DNA from: Anaerocolumna aminovalerica
GTDB lineage: Bacteria > Bacillota > Clostridia > Lachnospirales > Lachnospiraceae
Assembly (NCBI RefSeq): GCF_900115365.1
Contig: NZ_FOWD01000021.1
Span: forward strand, 1 to 64,000
DNA length: 64,000 bases
Direction: 5' to 3'
Below are positions 41,976-51,687 of the stretch, piece by piece. Under the pieces are notes generated by a model. It was not told where the DNA came from, made no database searches, and saw only the letters and a list, made by a program, of their open reading frames with translations. A program made the translations under genes and the position numbers. Each line of letters begins with the position of its first letter. Position 1 is the first letter of the stretch.

Positions 41976-43874
41976 TTAGTTGAGTTCCAATATATAACTG
42001 CTATGTGGTGGAACGTAAATATTTAACTTATTATTCAATACATCCCAGTTTACTTTCGCACCCAGCGCATCCGTTACCTTCTCACAACTTGTATATCCAT
42101 AATAGGTATACGGTATCTTAACCACCCTCTTCATGTCATCAGCAGAGGCAATTATAAATATCGTCTTCATGTCTGAACATCTTGCATATACCAGAACATA
42201 ATCATTGCTGGATATAAACTTCAGACCCCCATACATCAATGCATCCTTGGTCGTTTTTAGTCTGGTAAGATTCTGATACAGCTGATAATATTTGGATCGT
42301 TCCTTACCGTCTTTCCACGGCATTGGATATCTACTGCCTTCCACATCATGAATACGTCCTTTAATTCCCACTTCATCACCATAATAGATACTTGGAGTTC
42401 CCGGAAGTGTAAAGTACAAAATTACCGCTGTTTTATAATCTTCAAACGAAATTCTGACATTATTATGTAACCGGCTAATATCATGGGTATCAATCATATT
42501 AAACTGTACTTCTTGCATAGTAAAAGGTAGTTTACCCAGATATTGAGCAATTCTATTACGAAGATTATCTGCTGTCATTTTAGACAAATAAAACTGTAAT
42601 TCTTCTTTCCTCTGCTGAAATAAATCTATCTCTCCTACAAACTCCCGAATTGGCCTTGCACATGCAAAATAATTCATTGTTGCATCCCACTCATTTCCAC
42701 GAAGATGTTCCACGCAGTCTCCCCAATCTTCAGCTAAAATATATGCATCTTCTTTTTCCTCCTTAACACTGTTACGGATTTCTGGCCATATTTCTTTATG
42801 AAGCTGGAATTTATTATTTCTTGCCATTACATCTGCTACGTCAAATCTCCAACCATCAATACAATATGGTTCTTTCAGCCATTTTTTAATAACAGAATCC
42901 TGAGCCCGGTATACCTTATCTCTCAGTTCCTGGCTTGTATAGTTTAGGACAGGTAATGACTCTACGCCATACCAACCAAGATAACTATTGTCATCATTAA
43001 TAAAATAATACGACCGCTCTTTGGCATCTTTATTATGATAAGCACCAATTGACTCAGGATAAAATATACATTCTTTATTAAACCACCTGCTTGCACTTCC
43101 CGTGTGATTAATGGAAATATCCAGAACAATCTTCATCCCATTCTCATGTAGAACTTGGGATAGTTCAGCCAGCGCTTGGTTACCACCCAGATGCTCATCA
43201 ATTTCAAAATAATCAATGCAATCATACTTGTGAACCGTTGCGGCCCGGAAGATTGGGTTAATATACAACGCAGTTACCCCAAGTTCTTTCAAATATGGAA
43301 TTTTATCCTTAATCCCCTTCAAATCCCCTCCATAGAAATCCAGACCAAAGGAATGTAAATAATCCATTGGTTCCATGTTCCAATCTTCAATATGAATTGT
43401 TCCATGTCCCTGAAACTGGTATTCATCTGTCTTAACATCATTAGATGGATCTCCATTATAAAATCTGTCAGGAAAAATCTGATAGAATACTGCCTTCTTT
43501 ACCCATTCCGGCTGCTGATAGTTGGTGAGAATACAGAAATCATAGATTTCATCAGGAACATAATCCGTAATCCTGTATTGTGTATAATAATAGATTTCTT
43601 TCTCTGTTACCAGATAGAATTGATATCTTAGTTCATCCTCCCAAATCCTTATCTCACAAGAATAATATATAAGACCATTTACTTCTTTATATTCATTCAT
43701 TGTTATCAGTTGTTCCGCACCATTTACTTTTGCACGAAGAATAACACATTTCAATTCCTCATTTCGAATGCACCTCAACAAAATCCGTATTGTCTCTCCC
43801 TTTTTAGGAAGCGGATTACTTACAAAATATCCACTTCCATCAGAGTATGCACTATTAAGCCATTCTTTCATCAT
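41976..43874 (-). CDS. Cyclomaltodextrinase/neopullulanase-type alpha-amylase (GH13_20)
   Basis: A 632-residue cytoplasmic enzyme that cuts maltodextrins, cyclodextrins or pullulan fragments. An N-terminal CBM34-like sandwich (about 1-125) precedes the barrel, which opens with WVKKAVFYQIFPDRFYNGD. Conserved regions: DISINHTG, WRFDVADV (nucleophile D345), LAEDWGD (acid/base E382), DTHDISR (D465). The FYGGDLKGI motif is also typical of this subfamily. No signal peptide. GGAGGAG precedes ATG 43874; a second ATG follows at once. Last gene of an operon with LplB/LplC-type permeases and a binding protein. Confidence 0.9.
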   Translation of the reverse strand: MMKEWLNSAYSDGSGYFVSNPLPKKGETIRILLRCIRNEELKCVILRAKVNGAEQLITMNEYKEVNGLIYYSCEIRIWEDELRYQFYLVTEKEIYYYTQYRITDYVPDEIYDFCILTNYQQPEWVKKAVFYQIFPDRFYNGDPSNDVKTDEYQFQGHGTIHIEDWNMEPMDYLHSFGLDFYGGDLKGIKDKIPYLKELGVTALYINPIFRAATVHKYDCIDYFEIDEHLGGNQALAELSQVLHENGMKIVLDISINHTGSASRWFNKECIFYPESIGAYHNKDAKERSYYFINDDNSYLGWYGVESLPVLNYTSQELRDKVYRAQDSVIKKWLKEPYCIDGWRFDVADVMARNNKFQLHKEIWPEIRNSVKEEKEDAYILAEDWGDCVEHLRGNEWDATMNYFACARPIREFVGEIDLFQQRKEELQFYLSKMTADNLRNRIAQYLGKLPFTMQEVQFNMIDTHDISRLHNNVRISFEDYKTAVILYFTLPGTPSIYYGDEVGIKGRIHDVEGSRYPMPWKDGKERSKYYQLYQNLTRLKTTKDALMYGGLKFISSNDYVLVYARCSDMKTIFIIASADDMKRVVKIPYTYYGYTSCEKVTDALGAKVNWDVLNNKLNIYVPPHSSYILELN

Positions 43875-43928
43875 GTCTACTCCTCCTATCCTAATTTGCT
43901 TTATCTAAACTACAGTCTTTTACCAGTC

Positions 43929-44804
43929 CTATTCTTTTACAGCTCCCATTACAATACCAGTTACGAAATACTTTTGAAGAAAAGGATATATTAGTAATAA
44001 TGGTATTACAGAGACTACAATCTTTGCAGAATTCAGATTTCTTGAAGATACCTGTAAGTACTGCTTTAAGAGTTCTATGTTGGTAATCTTGGACATATCA
44101 AAGGCAGCTGTTATCTGTCTTATATAGGTCTGTAGAGGATAATTTACTGTTCTATTAATATAAAGAATAGCTGTAAAATAATCATTCCAGTGTCCAACTA
44201 TGCAAAACAGCGATAACGTTGCAAGTGCTGGTAATGACATGGGAAGCATAACTTTCCATAATACTTGGAATGGAGAAGCTCCATCAATCTCTGCTGCTTC
44301 TTCCAACGATTTTGGTATTCCACGGAAGAAGTTCATTAATAAAATAACATTACCTATAGGAACCGCCGCAGGTATAATCATTGACCAGATAGTATCCATT
44401 AATCCTACATCCTTTACAACCATGAATAACGGAATCATACCCGCCGGAAACAGCATGGCAAAAATTGCCAGCTTCATATAGATACCCTGAGCTCTGAATT
44501 CTTTTTTACTTTTTGATAATGGGTATGCCATCAAAATTGTAAGAAGCATATTAATTACTGTTCCAAGAATTACTCTTACGACAGATATCATAAAAGATTT
44601 CCAGAACTGTGCATCCTCCATGATTTTTTTATAGGCATTCAGATTAAAATTAACCGGAAGGAATCTAACCCTGTTTGCAGTGGCAGAAGCACTGTCACTG
44701 AATGAGAGTGCAACTACATTCCATAATGGGAGCAAACAGGATAAACCCATCACTAGTACAACCAAAAATATGATAACGTCTGATATATTTATCTTTTTAC
44801 GCAT
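43929..44804 (-). CDS. Sugar ABC transporter permease (LplC/YtcP type)
   Basis: A 291-residue CUT1 permease: VALSFSDSASATANRVRFLP near the start, six helices, EAA loop EEAAEIDGASPFQVLWKVMLP, and WNDYFTAILYINR. The C-terminal PFLQKYFVTGIVMGAVKE is typical of the LplC branch. Eleven bases after the LplB-type gene. Confidence 0.92.
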   Translation of the reverse strand: MRKKINISDVIIFLVVLVMGLSCLLPLWNVVALSFSDSASATANRVRFLPVNFNLNAYKKIMEDAQFWKSFMISVVRVILGTVINMLLTILMAYPLSKSKKEFRAQGIYMKLAIFAMLFPAGMIPLFMVVKDVGLMDTIWSMIIPAAVPIGNVILLMNFFRGIPKSLEEAAEIDGASPFQVLWKVMLPMSLPALATLSLFCIVGHWNDYFTAILYINRTVNYPLQTYIRQITAAFDMSKITNIELLKQYLQVSSRNLNSAKIVVSVIPLLLIYPFLQKYFVTGIVMGAVKE

Positions 44805-44815
44805 AATTCCACCTC

Positions 44816-45706
44816 CTAGAATATCTTACGGTCCGTTAATTTTCCAGCTAACTTATTTGCCGATAAGATTAATACCATACCAACTACCGATTTAATCAAA
44901 CCAACAGCCGTTGCAAGACTATACTGCCGCTCTACCATACCAACCCGGTATACGAATGTATCAAGAATATCACCTGTCTCATATACCAGTGGATTATAAA
45001 GGTTGTAGATCTGGTCAAAGCCTGCATTCAAAATATTGGGTAGACTCATTGTCGTCATCAAAATAATCATTGGCAGAATACCTGGAAGTGTTACATGAAA
45101 CATTTGTTTCCACCTTCCTGCCCCATCAATTGCTGCTGCTTCATATAAACCTGGGTCAATGGATGTAAGTGCTGCTAAATATATGATAGAACCGTACCCA
45201 AATTCTTTCCATGTTTCAGTGATAATCATCAATGGCCTAAACCAGTTATTACTTGCCATAAACATAATTGGATCTACTCCAAAAAGAGATAAAATTGCAT
45301 TGACTGGACCATCATAACCAAATATAAATTGTACAACAGACGCCAGAATTACCCATGATAAAAAGTGTGGCAAATATACCACTGTCTGAACCGTCTTCTT
45401 AAACCATTTTATACGAATTTCATTTAAAAGCAGTGCAAAACAAACGGGAATAACAATGGCTAGTATCATTTTTCCCAATGCTATTATCAAGGTATTAATC
45501 AGTATTTGCTTACTATCTGGAAGGACAAATAAAAACTTAAAATTTTGTAAACCTACAAATTTAGAGCCACTTATTCCTTTAGCAGGTACATAATTCTGAA
45601 ATGCCATAACAAGACCGAATAACGGCACAAATGTAAAAAGAACAAGAACAAGCATTCCTGGTAACAGCATAAGATGATAACTCATTTCCCGCTTCAAATG
45701 TTTCAT
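44816..45706 (-). CDS. Sugar ABC transporter permease (LplB type)
   Basis: A 296-residue CUT1 permease: MLLPGMLVLVLFTFVPLFGLVMAFQNYVP, six helices, EAA loop YEAAAIDGAGRWKQMFHVTLP, and FDQIYNLYNP. It pairs with the LplC-type permease. GGAGG precedes the start. The ATPase is presumably a shared MsmX-type protein encoded elsewhere. Confidence 0.92.
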   Translation of the reverse strand: MKHLKREMSYHLMLLPGMLVLVLFTFVPLFGLVMAFQNYVPAKGISGSKFVGLQNFKFLFVLPDSKQILINTLIIALGKMILAIVIPVCFALLLNEIRIKWFKKTVQTVVYLPHFLSWVILASVVQFIFGYDGPVNAILSLFGVDPIMFMASNNWFRPLMIITETWKEFGYGSIIYLAALTSIDPGLYEAAAIDGAGRWKQMFHVTLPGILPMIILMTTMSLPNILNAGFDQIYNLYNPLVYETGDILDTFVYRVGMVERQYSLATAVGLIKSVVGMVLILSANKLAGKLTDRKIF

Positions 45707-45754
45707 GTATAATCCTCCATTTCATCTTTAAATCTTATGCAATCTTTACCTAGC

Positions 45755-45792
45755 GGGAGCTGTTAAAAGACGACTTGCCCTTTAACAGCCCC
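45755..45792 (-). promoter_or_regulatory. Stem-loop between binding-protein and permease genes
   Basis: GGG-GCTGTTAAA pairs with TTTAACAGCCCC. No T-run after it. Third transporter operon of the window with a stem-loop directly after its binding-protein gene. Confidence 0.6.
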
Positions 45793-45802
45793 TAGATAAA
45801 CA

Positions 45803-47560
45803 TTATTTAGCAATTGCCGCATTTACTTCTTGTGTAATCTGATCTCCACCAGCCGCTTTCCAATCCTTAACAAATTTATCAAAGTAGTCTATGTTTTCCT
45901 GGTTTGTAAGAATCTTTAACATTGTTTCTTCTTCCATCTTCACAAGAGTAGCCCATTTAAGCTTCATCGTCTCGGTCTGATTATAGAATACAGGATCCAC
46001 AAGATTCATCTGTGTATCATTCAGGACTTTTCCTCCGGCGATACGACACTGATAATTTAACCAATCATCCGTTTCCGGTTTCTGATTATTATCGATTGCT
46101 TCCTGATATCTCTTACAGGATTCATATAATGTATTTTCATACATTGTCATATCATGTTCATCCCTTTTACCTTCAAGGGCTTCTGATATATGCTGATAGG
46201 AAAGCTGCGCCGCATTGTAGTAATCAAACCCACCCAAAGGGTCCAGTCCGTACTGACCGTTAACCGTATCACGGTAGTACTTAACAGTATCACTGGTATC
46301 TGAAAATGCCTGAGAACTCTGGTTGTAAGCAAGTGATACGTTCTTACCTTTGATTAACAGTTCCGGATGTTCGTAGCCTTTTCTTACTACAAAGTAATTC
46401 TGAACCGGGTTATTTGTATATGCAGTTACTTTACCATCTTTACCTACTGGAACTGCATATGCTCTCCACTCAGCATCGGGATTCAAGGTATAAGAAGAAA
46501 CTGTATGATATGGTGCCCACCACCCGGCGAAGAAAGAACCACACTGACCATTGCCAATAAGTCCTTTCAAATCGTCTTCTGTGCGCACTGCAATCTGCTG
46601 GTCAATTAACCCTCTCTTATACCAGTCAGACAAAACAGCTAAGCCCTGTTTCATTTCAGGCTGTACAGAGCCATATACCGCACTGCCATCGGCTTGTGCA
46701 ATCCACTGTTTGGGGAATGCTCCATATATCGTAAAGATATTATTAGCCTGATATCCGCCAGCATAGCTGCCATATAAAAATTGATTATTGTACTTAGGAA
46801 TCAATGCAAGGCCAACTGTTTTACCAGAGCCATTTTTACCCGGATCTTTCTCTATAAACTCTTGAATAATATTTGCTATGTCATCTAATGTCTTTGGCTC
46901 TGATAAACCTAACTTATCCATCCAGTCCCCACGTAACCATAACAGTTCTGGACCTCCTGAAATCTGAGTAGTAGGGATAGCATATAATTTGCCATCAACA
47001 GTTGCCATATCAAGTGCTTTGTTATTGTTTGACGCATAAATCTCTTTCATCAAGTCACTTGCACAGTTGTTATAAGCATCTGTCAGATCCTCAATCAAAT
47101 CATTGTCCACAAGTTCCTTGAAGGTGGCATAATCATCTACCCGCATAATATCTGGCAAATCTCCGGTTGTAATTGCCATTGACACTTTCTGTATGTAATC
47201 TTCTCCATCTGAAGCTTCAAATTTGTTCGTATTCTGAATGTTAATCTTTTCCTTGTAAAGCCGGGTATAACCATTATCAGTTGTTGTATCATTGGAGCCT
47301 TCCGGAAATTTAATACTTGAAGTAACAGTCGCACCTACTGTATAAATAACAGTTTCCGGATATGGTGCATCAGGGGTTGTTTTTGCAAGCATCCAAGCAT
47401 CTTCTGTTGAATCTCCCGATGTGTCAGATGTGCTATCTTTCTGCCCTATTGCTGACTTTGAAACTTCCGAATCATTATTACTACATCCAACCAACATTAT
47501 ACTTGTCATACATGTAACTAATAAAATTGCAGTTAATTTTTCTCTGAGATTTCTTCCCAT
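45803..47560 (-). CDS. Sugar-binding lipoprotein (family 1, LplA type)
   Basis: A 585-residue binding protein, the large size typical of partners of LplB/LplC permeases. Signal peptide with lipobox MLVGC, a Ser/Thr/Asp linker, then YPETVIYTVGATVTSSIKFPEG and LPDIMRVDDYATFKELVDND. ATG 47560 (MGRNLREKL) is fixed by GGAGG 7 nt upstream; the frame stays open 34 codons further, through the promoter and operator, and that part is clearly untranslated. First gene of the second alpha-glucan operon. Confidence 0.92.
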   Translation of the reverse strand: MGRNLREKLTAILLVTCMTSIMLVGCSNNDSEVSKSAIGQKDSTSDTSGDSTEDAWMLAKTTPDAPYPETVIYTVGATVTSSIKFPEGSNDTTTDNGYTRLYKEKINIQNTNKFEASDGEDYIQKVSMAITTGDLPDIMRVDDYATFKELVDNDLIEDLTDAYNNCASDLMKEIYASNNNKALDMATVDGKLYAIPTTQISGGPELLWLRGDWMDKLGLSEPKTLDDIANIIQEFIEKDPGKNGSGKTVGLALIPKYNNQFLYGSYAGGYQANNIFTIYGAFPKQWIAQADGSAVYGSVQPEMKQGLAVLSDWYKRGLIDQQIAVRTEDDLKGLIGNGQCGSFFAGWWAPYHTVSSYTLNPDAEWRAYAVPVGKDGKVTAYTNNPVQNYFVVRKGYEHPELLIKGKNVSLAYNQSSQAFSDTSDTVKYYRDTVNGQYGLDPLGGFDYYNAAQLSYQHISEALEGKRDEHDMTMYENTLYESCKRYQEAIDNNQKPETDDWLNYQCRIAGGKVLNDTQMNLVDPVFYNQTETMKLKWATLVKMEEETMLKILTNQENIDYFDKFVKDWKAAGGDQITQEVNAAIAK

Positions 47561-47612
47561 ACATAATCCTCCCTGGTCATTTCGTTTGAAACTTTGAGAT
47601 TCTTTAAATTGA

Positions 47613-47624
47613 TTTAGCGCTAAA
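47613..47624 (-). promoter_or_regulatory. LacI-type operator of the second glucan operon
   Basis: Perfect palindrome TTTAGCGCTAAA, nine bases downstream of the -10 box, i.e. at or just after the transcription start. A similar TTTACCGTTAAA lies before the repressor gene at 47916-47927. Confidence 0.8.
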
Positions 47625-47633
47625 CCTACTAGT

Positions 47634-47662
47634 ATAATATTACACATCATATTTTGTGTCAA
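47634..47662 (-). promoter_or_regulatory. Promoter of the second glucan operon
   Basis: Minus strand: TTGACA (47662-47657), 17-nt spacer, TATTAT (47639-47634), overlapping transcription start region with the operator. Confidence 0.8.
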
Positions 47663-47915
47663 GCAATAAATTAATTATTTTATGTTTTAATTTATAATTT
47701 TTGTTAGTAATAAACAACTTTATATTTCATTGCTTCTGTTCAGACGAGGTCTTTTAACATTTTTTTATGAAGAAAACAAATATATTGCTTTATTTTTTTA
47801 ATACTATTTACTTTTACAATGATATTAGATAATATATATCTAGAGCTATTATTTGATTTCAATAACAGTTATTTATTAAATATTTATACTCTATTAAATA
47901 TTTTATAATATAGAG

Positions 47916-47927
47916 TTTACCGTTAAA
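47916..47927 (+). promoter_or_regulatory. Second LacI-type site before the repressor gene
   Basis: TTTACCGTTAAA, sharing TTTA-CG-TAAA with the site at 47613. Suggests autoregulation. The remaining DNA between the two genes is AT-rich and unrecognised. Confidence 0.55.
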
Positions 47928-47973
47928 TCTTTTAAATTATTTGAACTATTTTCTTTTAGGAGGTTATTCTCAT

Positions 47974-48999
47974 ATGGCTACGTTAAAAGACATCGCGGCG
48001 GAAGCCGGAGTCAGTGAAATGACAGTTTCTAATGTCATTAATGGAAAACACAAAAGAGTTTCAGAAAAGACTATACAGAAAATAAACGATTTAGTTAAAA
48101 AATATAATTATGTACCTAATTTCAATGCCCGTAGTCTTACTTCTAAATCTTCCAAATTAATCGCAATTATTCTATCCTGTAAGGATTCATTATGTAACTA
48201 CTTTACCGATCCATACTTAAGTGAATTATTTGGTGAAATCGAAACGCTGATTCGCAGAAATGGCTATTTTACCATCATCCGCTCAGTTTCAGATCAAGAT
48301 ATGGATAATATCTCATATATTTTAAAGAATTGGAATATTGATGGCGCAATCTTTTTAACCTATCAGGAAGAACCGGTTATTAACCATATATTAAATACAT
48401 CTCCATTCCCAACTGTATTTATAGATAGTTACGTTGAACCTAGCTCCCAGGCATTGACCGTTGGAATTAATGACTATAAGGGTGGTTATATTGCAACAAA
48501 ATACCTTATTCAAAATGGGCACCGTAAAATTGCTTTCGCAGGACCTTATTCTGAGACAAATAAAATTATTGCCCATCGTTTTAATGGTTATCTCACTGCT
48601 TTGCAAGAAGCCCAGATTCCATTTACAGATGATATGATTATTAAGACAGATACTTTTTATGAGGATGGACTTAATCTTGGCCGCCGAATCGCTAATCATG
48701 AATTCAACTGTACTGCTGTATTCGCAACTGCAGATATTCTGGCTATCGGTATAATCAATGGTGCTAAATGTAATGGTTGTTTTGTTCCGAACAACTTATC
48801 GCTGGTTGGTTTTGATGGTCTTCATATTGGCGAACTTATAACACCTATGTTGACTACAATCTCCCAGAATGTTAAGCAGAAAGCTGAGGCAAGTGTCAGA
48901 CTTCTGTTGGATTCCATTGAGAGTAAAAATATTGAAGACCCTAACATAACGTTGGATGTTGAACTTGTTCCCAGACAGTCCTGTAATCAATATCAATGA
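47974..48999 (+). CDS. LacI-family repressor of the second glucan operon
   Basis: A 341-residue regulator: helix-turn-helix ATLKDIAAEAGVSEMTVSNVINGK (residues 2-25), hinge YVPNFNARSLTSKSSKLIAII, sensor domain ending with SLVGFDGLHIGELITPMLTTISQ. Divergent from the operon it most likely controls, with matching palindromes on both sides. ATG 47974 has GGAGG 10 nt upstream; a TTG at 47941 in the same frame has none. Confidence 0.92.
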   Translation: MATLKDIAAEAGVSEMTVSNVINGKHKRVSEKTIQKINDLVKKYNYVPNFNARSLTSKSSKLIAIILSCKDSLCNYFTDPYLSELFGEIETLIRRNGYFTIIRSVSDQDMDNISYILKNWNIDGAIFLTYQEEPVINHILNTSPFPTVFIDSYVEPSSQALTVGINDYKGGYIATKYLIQNGHRKIAFAGPYSETNKIIAHRFNGYLTALQEAQIPFTDDMIIKTDTFYEDGLNLGRRIANHEFNCTAVFATADILAIGIINGAKCNGCFVPNNLSLVGFDGLHIGELITPMLTTISQNVKQKAEASVRLLLDSIESKNIEDPNITLDVELVPRQSCNQYQ

Positions 49000-49105
49000 A
49001 GTTGTATTTTATGACAATTTCGTACTTTTTCTATCCTAATTAATAAAAAAGTATTAATCACAGCACTAAAAATGTAGATGTTCATTCATAGTGTAATAAA
49101 AAAAT

Positions 49106-49153
49106 GCAAAAGTGTGATCGTAATAACCATTTGTTAATAGAGCACACTTTCGC
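49106..49153 (+). terminator. Hairpin after the second LacI gene
   Basis: GC-AAAGTGTG pairs with CACACTTT-GC around a 27-nt loop. T-run absent, so termination is uncertain. Confidence 0.5.
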
Positions 49154-49515
49154 ACTATAATATAACTAATTCATCTGATTCATTACTAGAAATGCTTTCA
49201 TTCTCTATAAGTGTCGCTCAAGGAGCACTATCTTATGGATTCCCGGAATAATAGAGCAAAGCTGAATTATGCATTTTTAATGAATTTACTTTAAGAATTA
49301 CATTCCTTTACTTACAGATATATTTTTGTTGATATTTCAATACCTTATGTACTATCGTAAGCACCTATTTCCATATATGCTGTTTCCTCTTGGAATTGGA
49401 CCAAAGCTCCTTTTGTGGACATATCGCATCTTCAAGCAGATGCGATATGCAATGGATGTAAAAATGAAGAGTATTAGTATCCTTGATAACTGTTCATTTA
49501 AAGTTTAACATTTTT
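49154..49515. other. Non-coding stretch with an 11-bp hairpin
   Basis: No gene recognised. CATATCGCATC and GATGCGATATG (49420-49449, 8-nt loop) form a perfect stem without a T-run. This stretch lies just inside the right-hand direct repeat of the glucan unit and could be island-boundary DNA. Confidence 0.4.
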
Positions 49516-50541
49516 TTATTTTAACTTTGCTCTTTCATATTGCTTAGGCCAAGTAATCTCATCTCTTAACTCCTTAGTCGCCTGTAAACACCAGTAAGGA
49601 TTTCTTAGAAGCTCTCTTCCTAAGAATATGAAATCTGCCCTTTCGTTCTGGACAATCTCTTCCGCCATGGAAGGAGAGGATATTAGTCCCCCTGCCATTA
49701 CCGGCAGTCCGGTAATCTGCTTTATTGTTTCGGCAAATTTTACCTGATAGCCCGGATATGCCCTTGGTACCACATTAATTACGCCGCCTGAACTAACATT
49801 AATCAGATCCAGTCCTTCTTCTTTTAAATCTTTGATCATGTTGGCTACATCAACATCATGGTTTCCTTCTTCCCCATATTCTTCAGCAGATACCCTGAGG
49901 ATAACAGGCTTTTCTTCAGGCCATACTGTTTTTATAGCCTGTAAGATTTCTTTTAAGAATCTGCTTCTGTTCTCTGCATTTCCACCGTACTCGTCGGTTC
50001 TCTTATTGGTTAATGGAGAAAGGAACTGATTGATAAGATAACCATGTGCTCCATGAAGTTCTATAGTATCAAAGCCTGCCAGATCAGCCCTTCTTGCTGC
50101 CTCTTTAAAAGCCTCTGCTACATTTTTAATATCTTCCTTTGTCATTTCTACCGGAACTCTGTAATCATCACTATAGGCAATGGCACTAGGTCCGATATTG
50201 GGTTCTGACATAGCTTCTGATTTTCTTCCTGCATGGCCTAATTGGATGCCCACTTTTGATCCATGGGCTTTACATAAATCCACAATCTTTTTCAGTCCTT
50301 CTACCTGTTCTTCCTTCCATATCCCAAGGTCATGTTCAGAGATGCGGCCTCTTGCTTCTACTGCTGTTGCTTCCAGTATAATAAGTCCCACTCCGCCTAC
50401 TGCTCTGGCGGCATAATGAGTAAAATGCCAATCATTTGCATGACCATTGGTATCAGCACTGAACATGCACATTGGGGCCATTACAACTCTGTTTTTTAAC
50501 TCCAGATTCTTAATCTGATAAGGTGTAAATAATTTAGACAT
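49516..50541 (-). CDS. namA: NAD(P)H:flavin oxidoreductase, Old Yellow Enzyme (YqjM/NamA type)
   Basis: A 341-residue FMN enzyme that reduces activated C=C bonds of enones and similar electrophiles with NAD(P)H. YqjM-class features are visible: FTPYQIKNLELKNRVVMAPMC with the redox-tuning Cys25, IQLGHAGRKS, the substrate-binding His pair in ELHGAHGYLINQFLSPLTN, and GGNAENRSRFLKE. The end VMAGGLISS...FIFLGRELLRNPYW binds FMN phosphate. The last 98 bp are duplicated at 41827-41924. Physiological substrate unknown, probably detoxification or redox balance. Confidence 0.93.
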   Translation of the reverse strand: MSKLFTPYQIKNLELKNRVVMAPMCMFSADTNGHANDWHFTHYAARAVGGVGLIILEATAVEARGRISEHDLGIWKEEQVEGLKKIVDLCKAHGSKVGIQLGHAGRKSEAMSEPNIGPSAIAYSDDYRVPVEMTKEDIKNVAEAFKEAARRADLAGFDTIELHGAHGYLINQFLSPLTNKRTDEYGGNAENRSRFLKEILQAIKTVWPEEKPVILRVSAEEYGEEGNHDVDVANMIKDLKEEGLDLINVSSGGVINVVPRAYPGYQVKFAETIKQITGLPVMAGGLISSPSMAEEIVQNERADFIFLGRELLRNPYWCLQATKELRDEITWPKQYERAKLK

Positions 50542-50568
50542 TACTTTCTCCTTTCTTCCGGCGCTATA

Positions 50569-51504
50569 TTAGAACCACTTATGTTTCTTAAAATAAATTA
50601 TAATCAGCAGCGACAATACTAAACTGCCTACAATCACCATAGGATATCCAAAACTCAGATGATACTCCGGCATATCAAAATTCATGCCATACCAGCCTGC
50701 AACCAGTGTCAACGGCAGAAAAATCGTAGTAATGACCGTTGACAGTTTCATGATGCTGTTAAGATTAATATCCACCTGGGTCTGGTATGCCTCTCTTATC
50801 TGGGACAGATAATCTTGCAGAAAACGCAAACTTTCTAAAAGTCTTCTGTTTCGGTCAGTAATAATTTGAAAATAACGCATTTCTTTCTTAGAAAGAAGAC
50901 CATTTACATTCTCCACAATAGCCTCTGTAACAGACAACAGTCTGTCATAATATCTTTTATATCCCATAAGCTTTTTACGCAAATGTACGATTTCTGTAAT
51001 ATAATTTTTGTTTCGGGAAGTCATGATAGATTCTTCCAAGGAAGAAATCTTTTCTTCCAGATGATCTAATTTTACTGAATCGGTCTTGGTTAAATAGTCA
51101 AAGAACAGTTCCAGGATTCTTCCAAGGGAAAGATTATCCTTTTCACTCTCCTCATTCTCCAGGTCTGATTCAATTCTTTCTAAAATAGTAAGTTCTTCCG
51201 GATTAGCACATACAAATATAAGCAAATTTTTTCGAAAATATATGGTTATGTGATTTAGAAAACTGCCTGTATCTGTTACAGTAGGAATGTTCAATGAAAT
51301 TAGATCGAACCCTTCATAACTTTCGAATTTAAAACTATGCCCCTCCAGAATATCTTTTACGATTCCATTACTTATATGAAATATTTTAGAATAGTGAAGT
51401 AATTCTTCTTCATTAAATAAACATAAATATGGTTCTTCCTGATTAAAATGAAATTTTGAGCCTCCGCCCTCTAAGAGCTTTCCCTTATCAACATAATATA
51501 TCAT
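50569..51504 (-). CDS. corA: CorA-type magnesium/cobalt transporter
   Basis: A 311-residue channel-forming protein. The large N-terminal cytoplasmic part is helical; two membrane helices lie at the C-terminus, with the signature YGMNF at the end of the first one (AGWYGMNFDMPE) and a basic KKHKWF tail. Moves Mg2+ (sometimes Co2+ or Ni2+) down the electrochemical gradient. ATG 51504 (MIYYVDKGKLL) is preferred since AAAGGA precedes it; the frame is open 15 codons further without a ribosome site. Single gene. Confidence 0.9.
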   Translation of the reverse strand: MIYYVDKGKLLEGGGSKFHFNQEEPYLCLFNEEELLHYSKIFHISNGIVKDILEGHSFKFESYEGFDLISLNIPTVTDTGSFLNHITIYFRKNLLIFVCANPEELTILERIESDLENEESEKDNLSLGRILELFFDYLTKTDSVKLDHLEEKISSLEESIMTSRNKNYITEIVHLRKKLMGYKRYYDRLLSVTEAIVENVNGLLSKKEMRYFQIITDRNRRLLESLRFLQDYLSQIREAYQTQVDINLNSIMKLSTVITTIFLPLTLVAGWYGMNFDMPEYHLSFGYPMVIVGSLVLSLLIIIYFKKHKWF

Positions 51505-51687
51505 GATTCCATCCTTTAATAATATCTGTTTTATTCCAGCCTGACTCATTCTGATTCAAATAAACAAATGAGTTTCATTCTATGCATGCCAATCCATCTG
51601 CATGTATGAAAAAAGAATTTCACTAATTGATAATACTATACTCGCCCAAACCACTCAATAATATTACCATTTTTTCAAGTACCAGGA

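Noticed and set aside
41976-48999. Composite transposon or prophage carrying the glucan genes
   Set aside because: No transposase, integrase or terminal inverted repeats were found; only the direct repeats from the OYE gene support mobility.
49326-49508. 60-codon plus-strand open frame
   Set aside because: No ribosome site, no family likeness, and an 11-bp palindrome runs through it.
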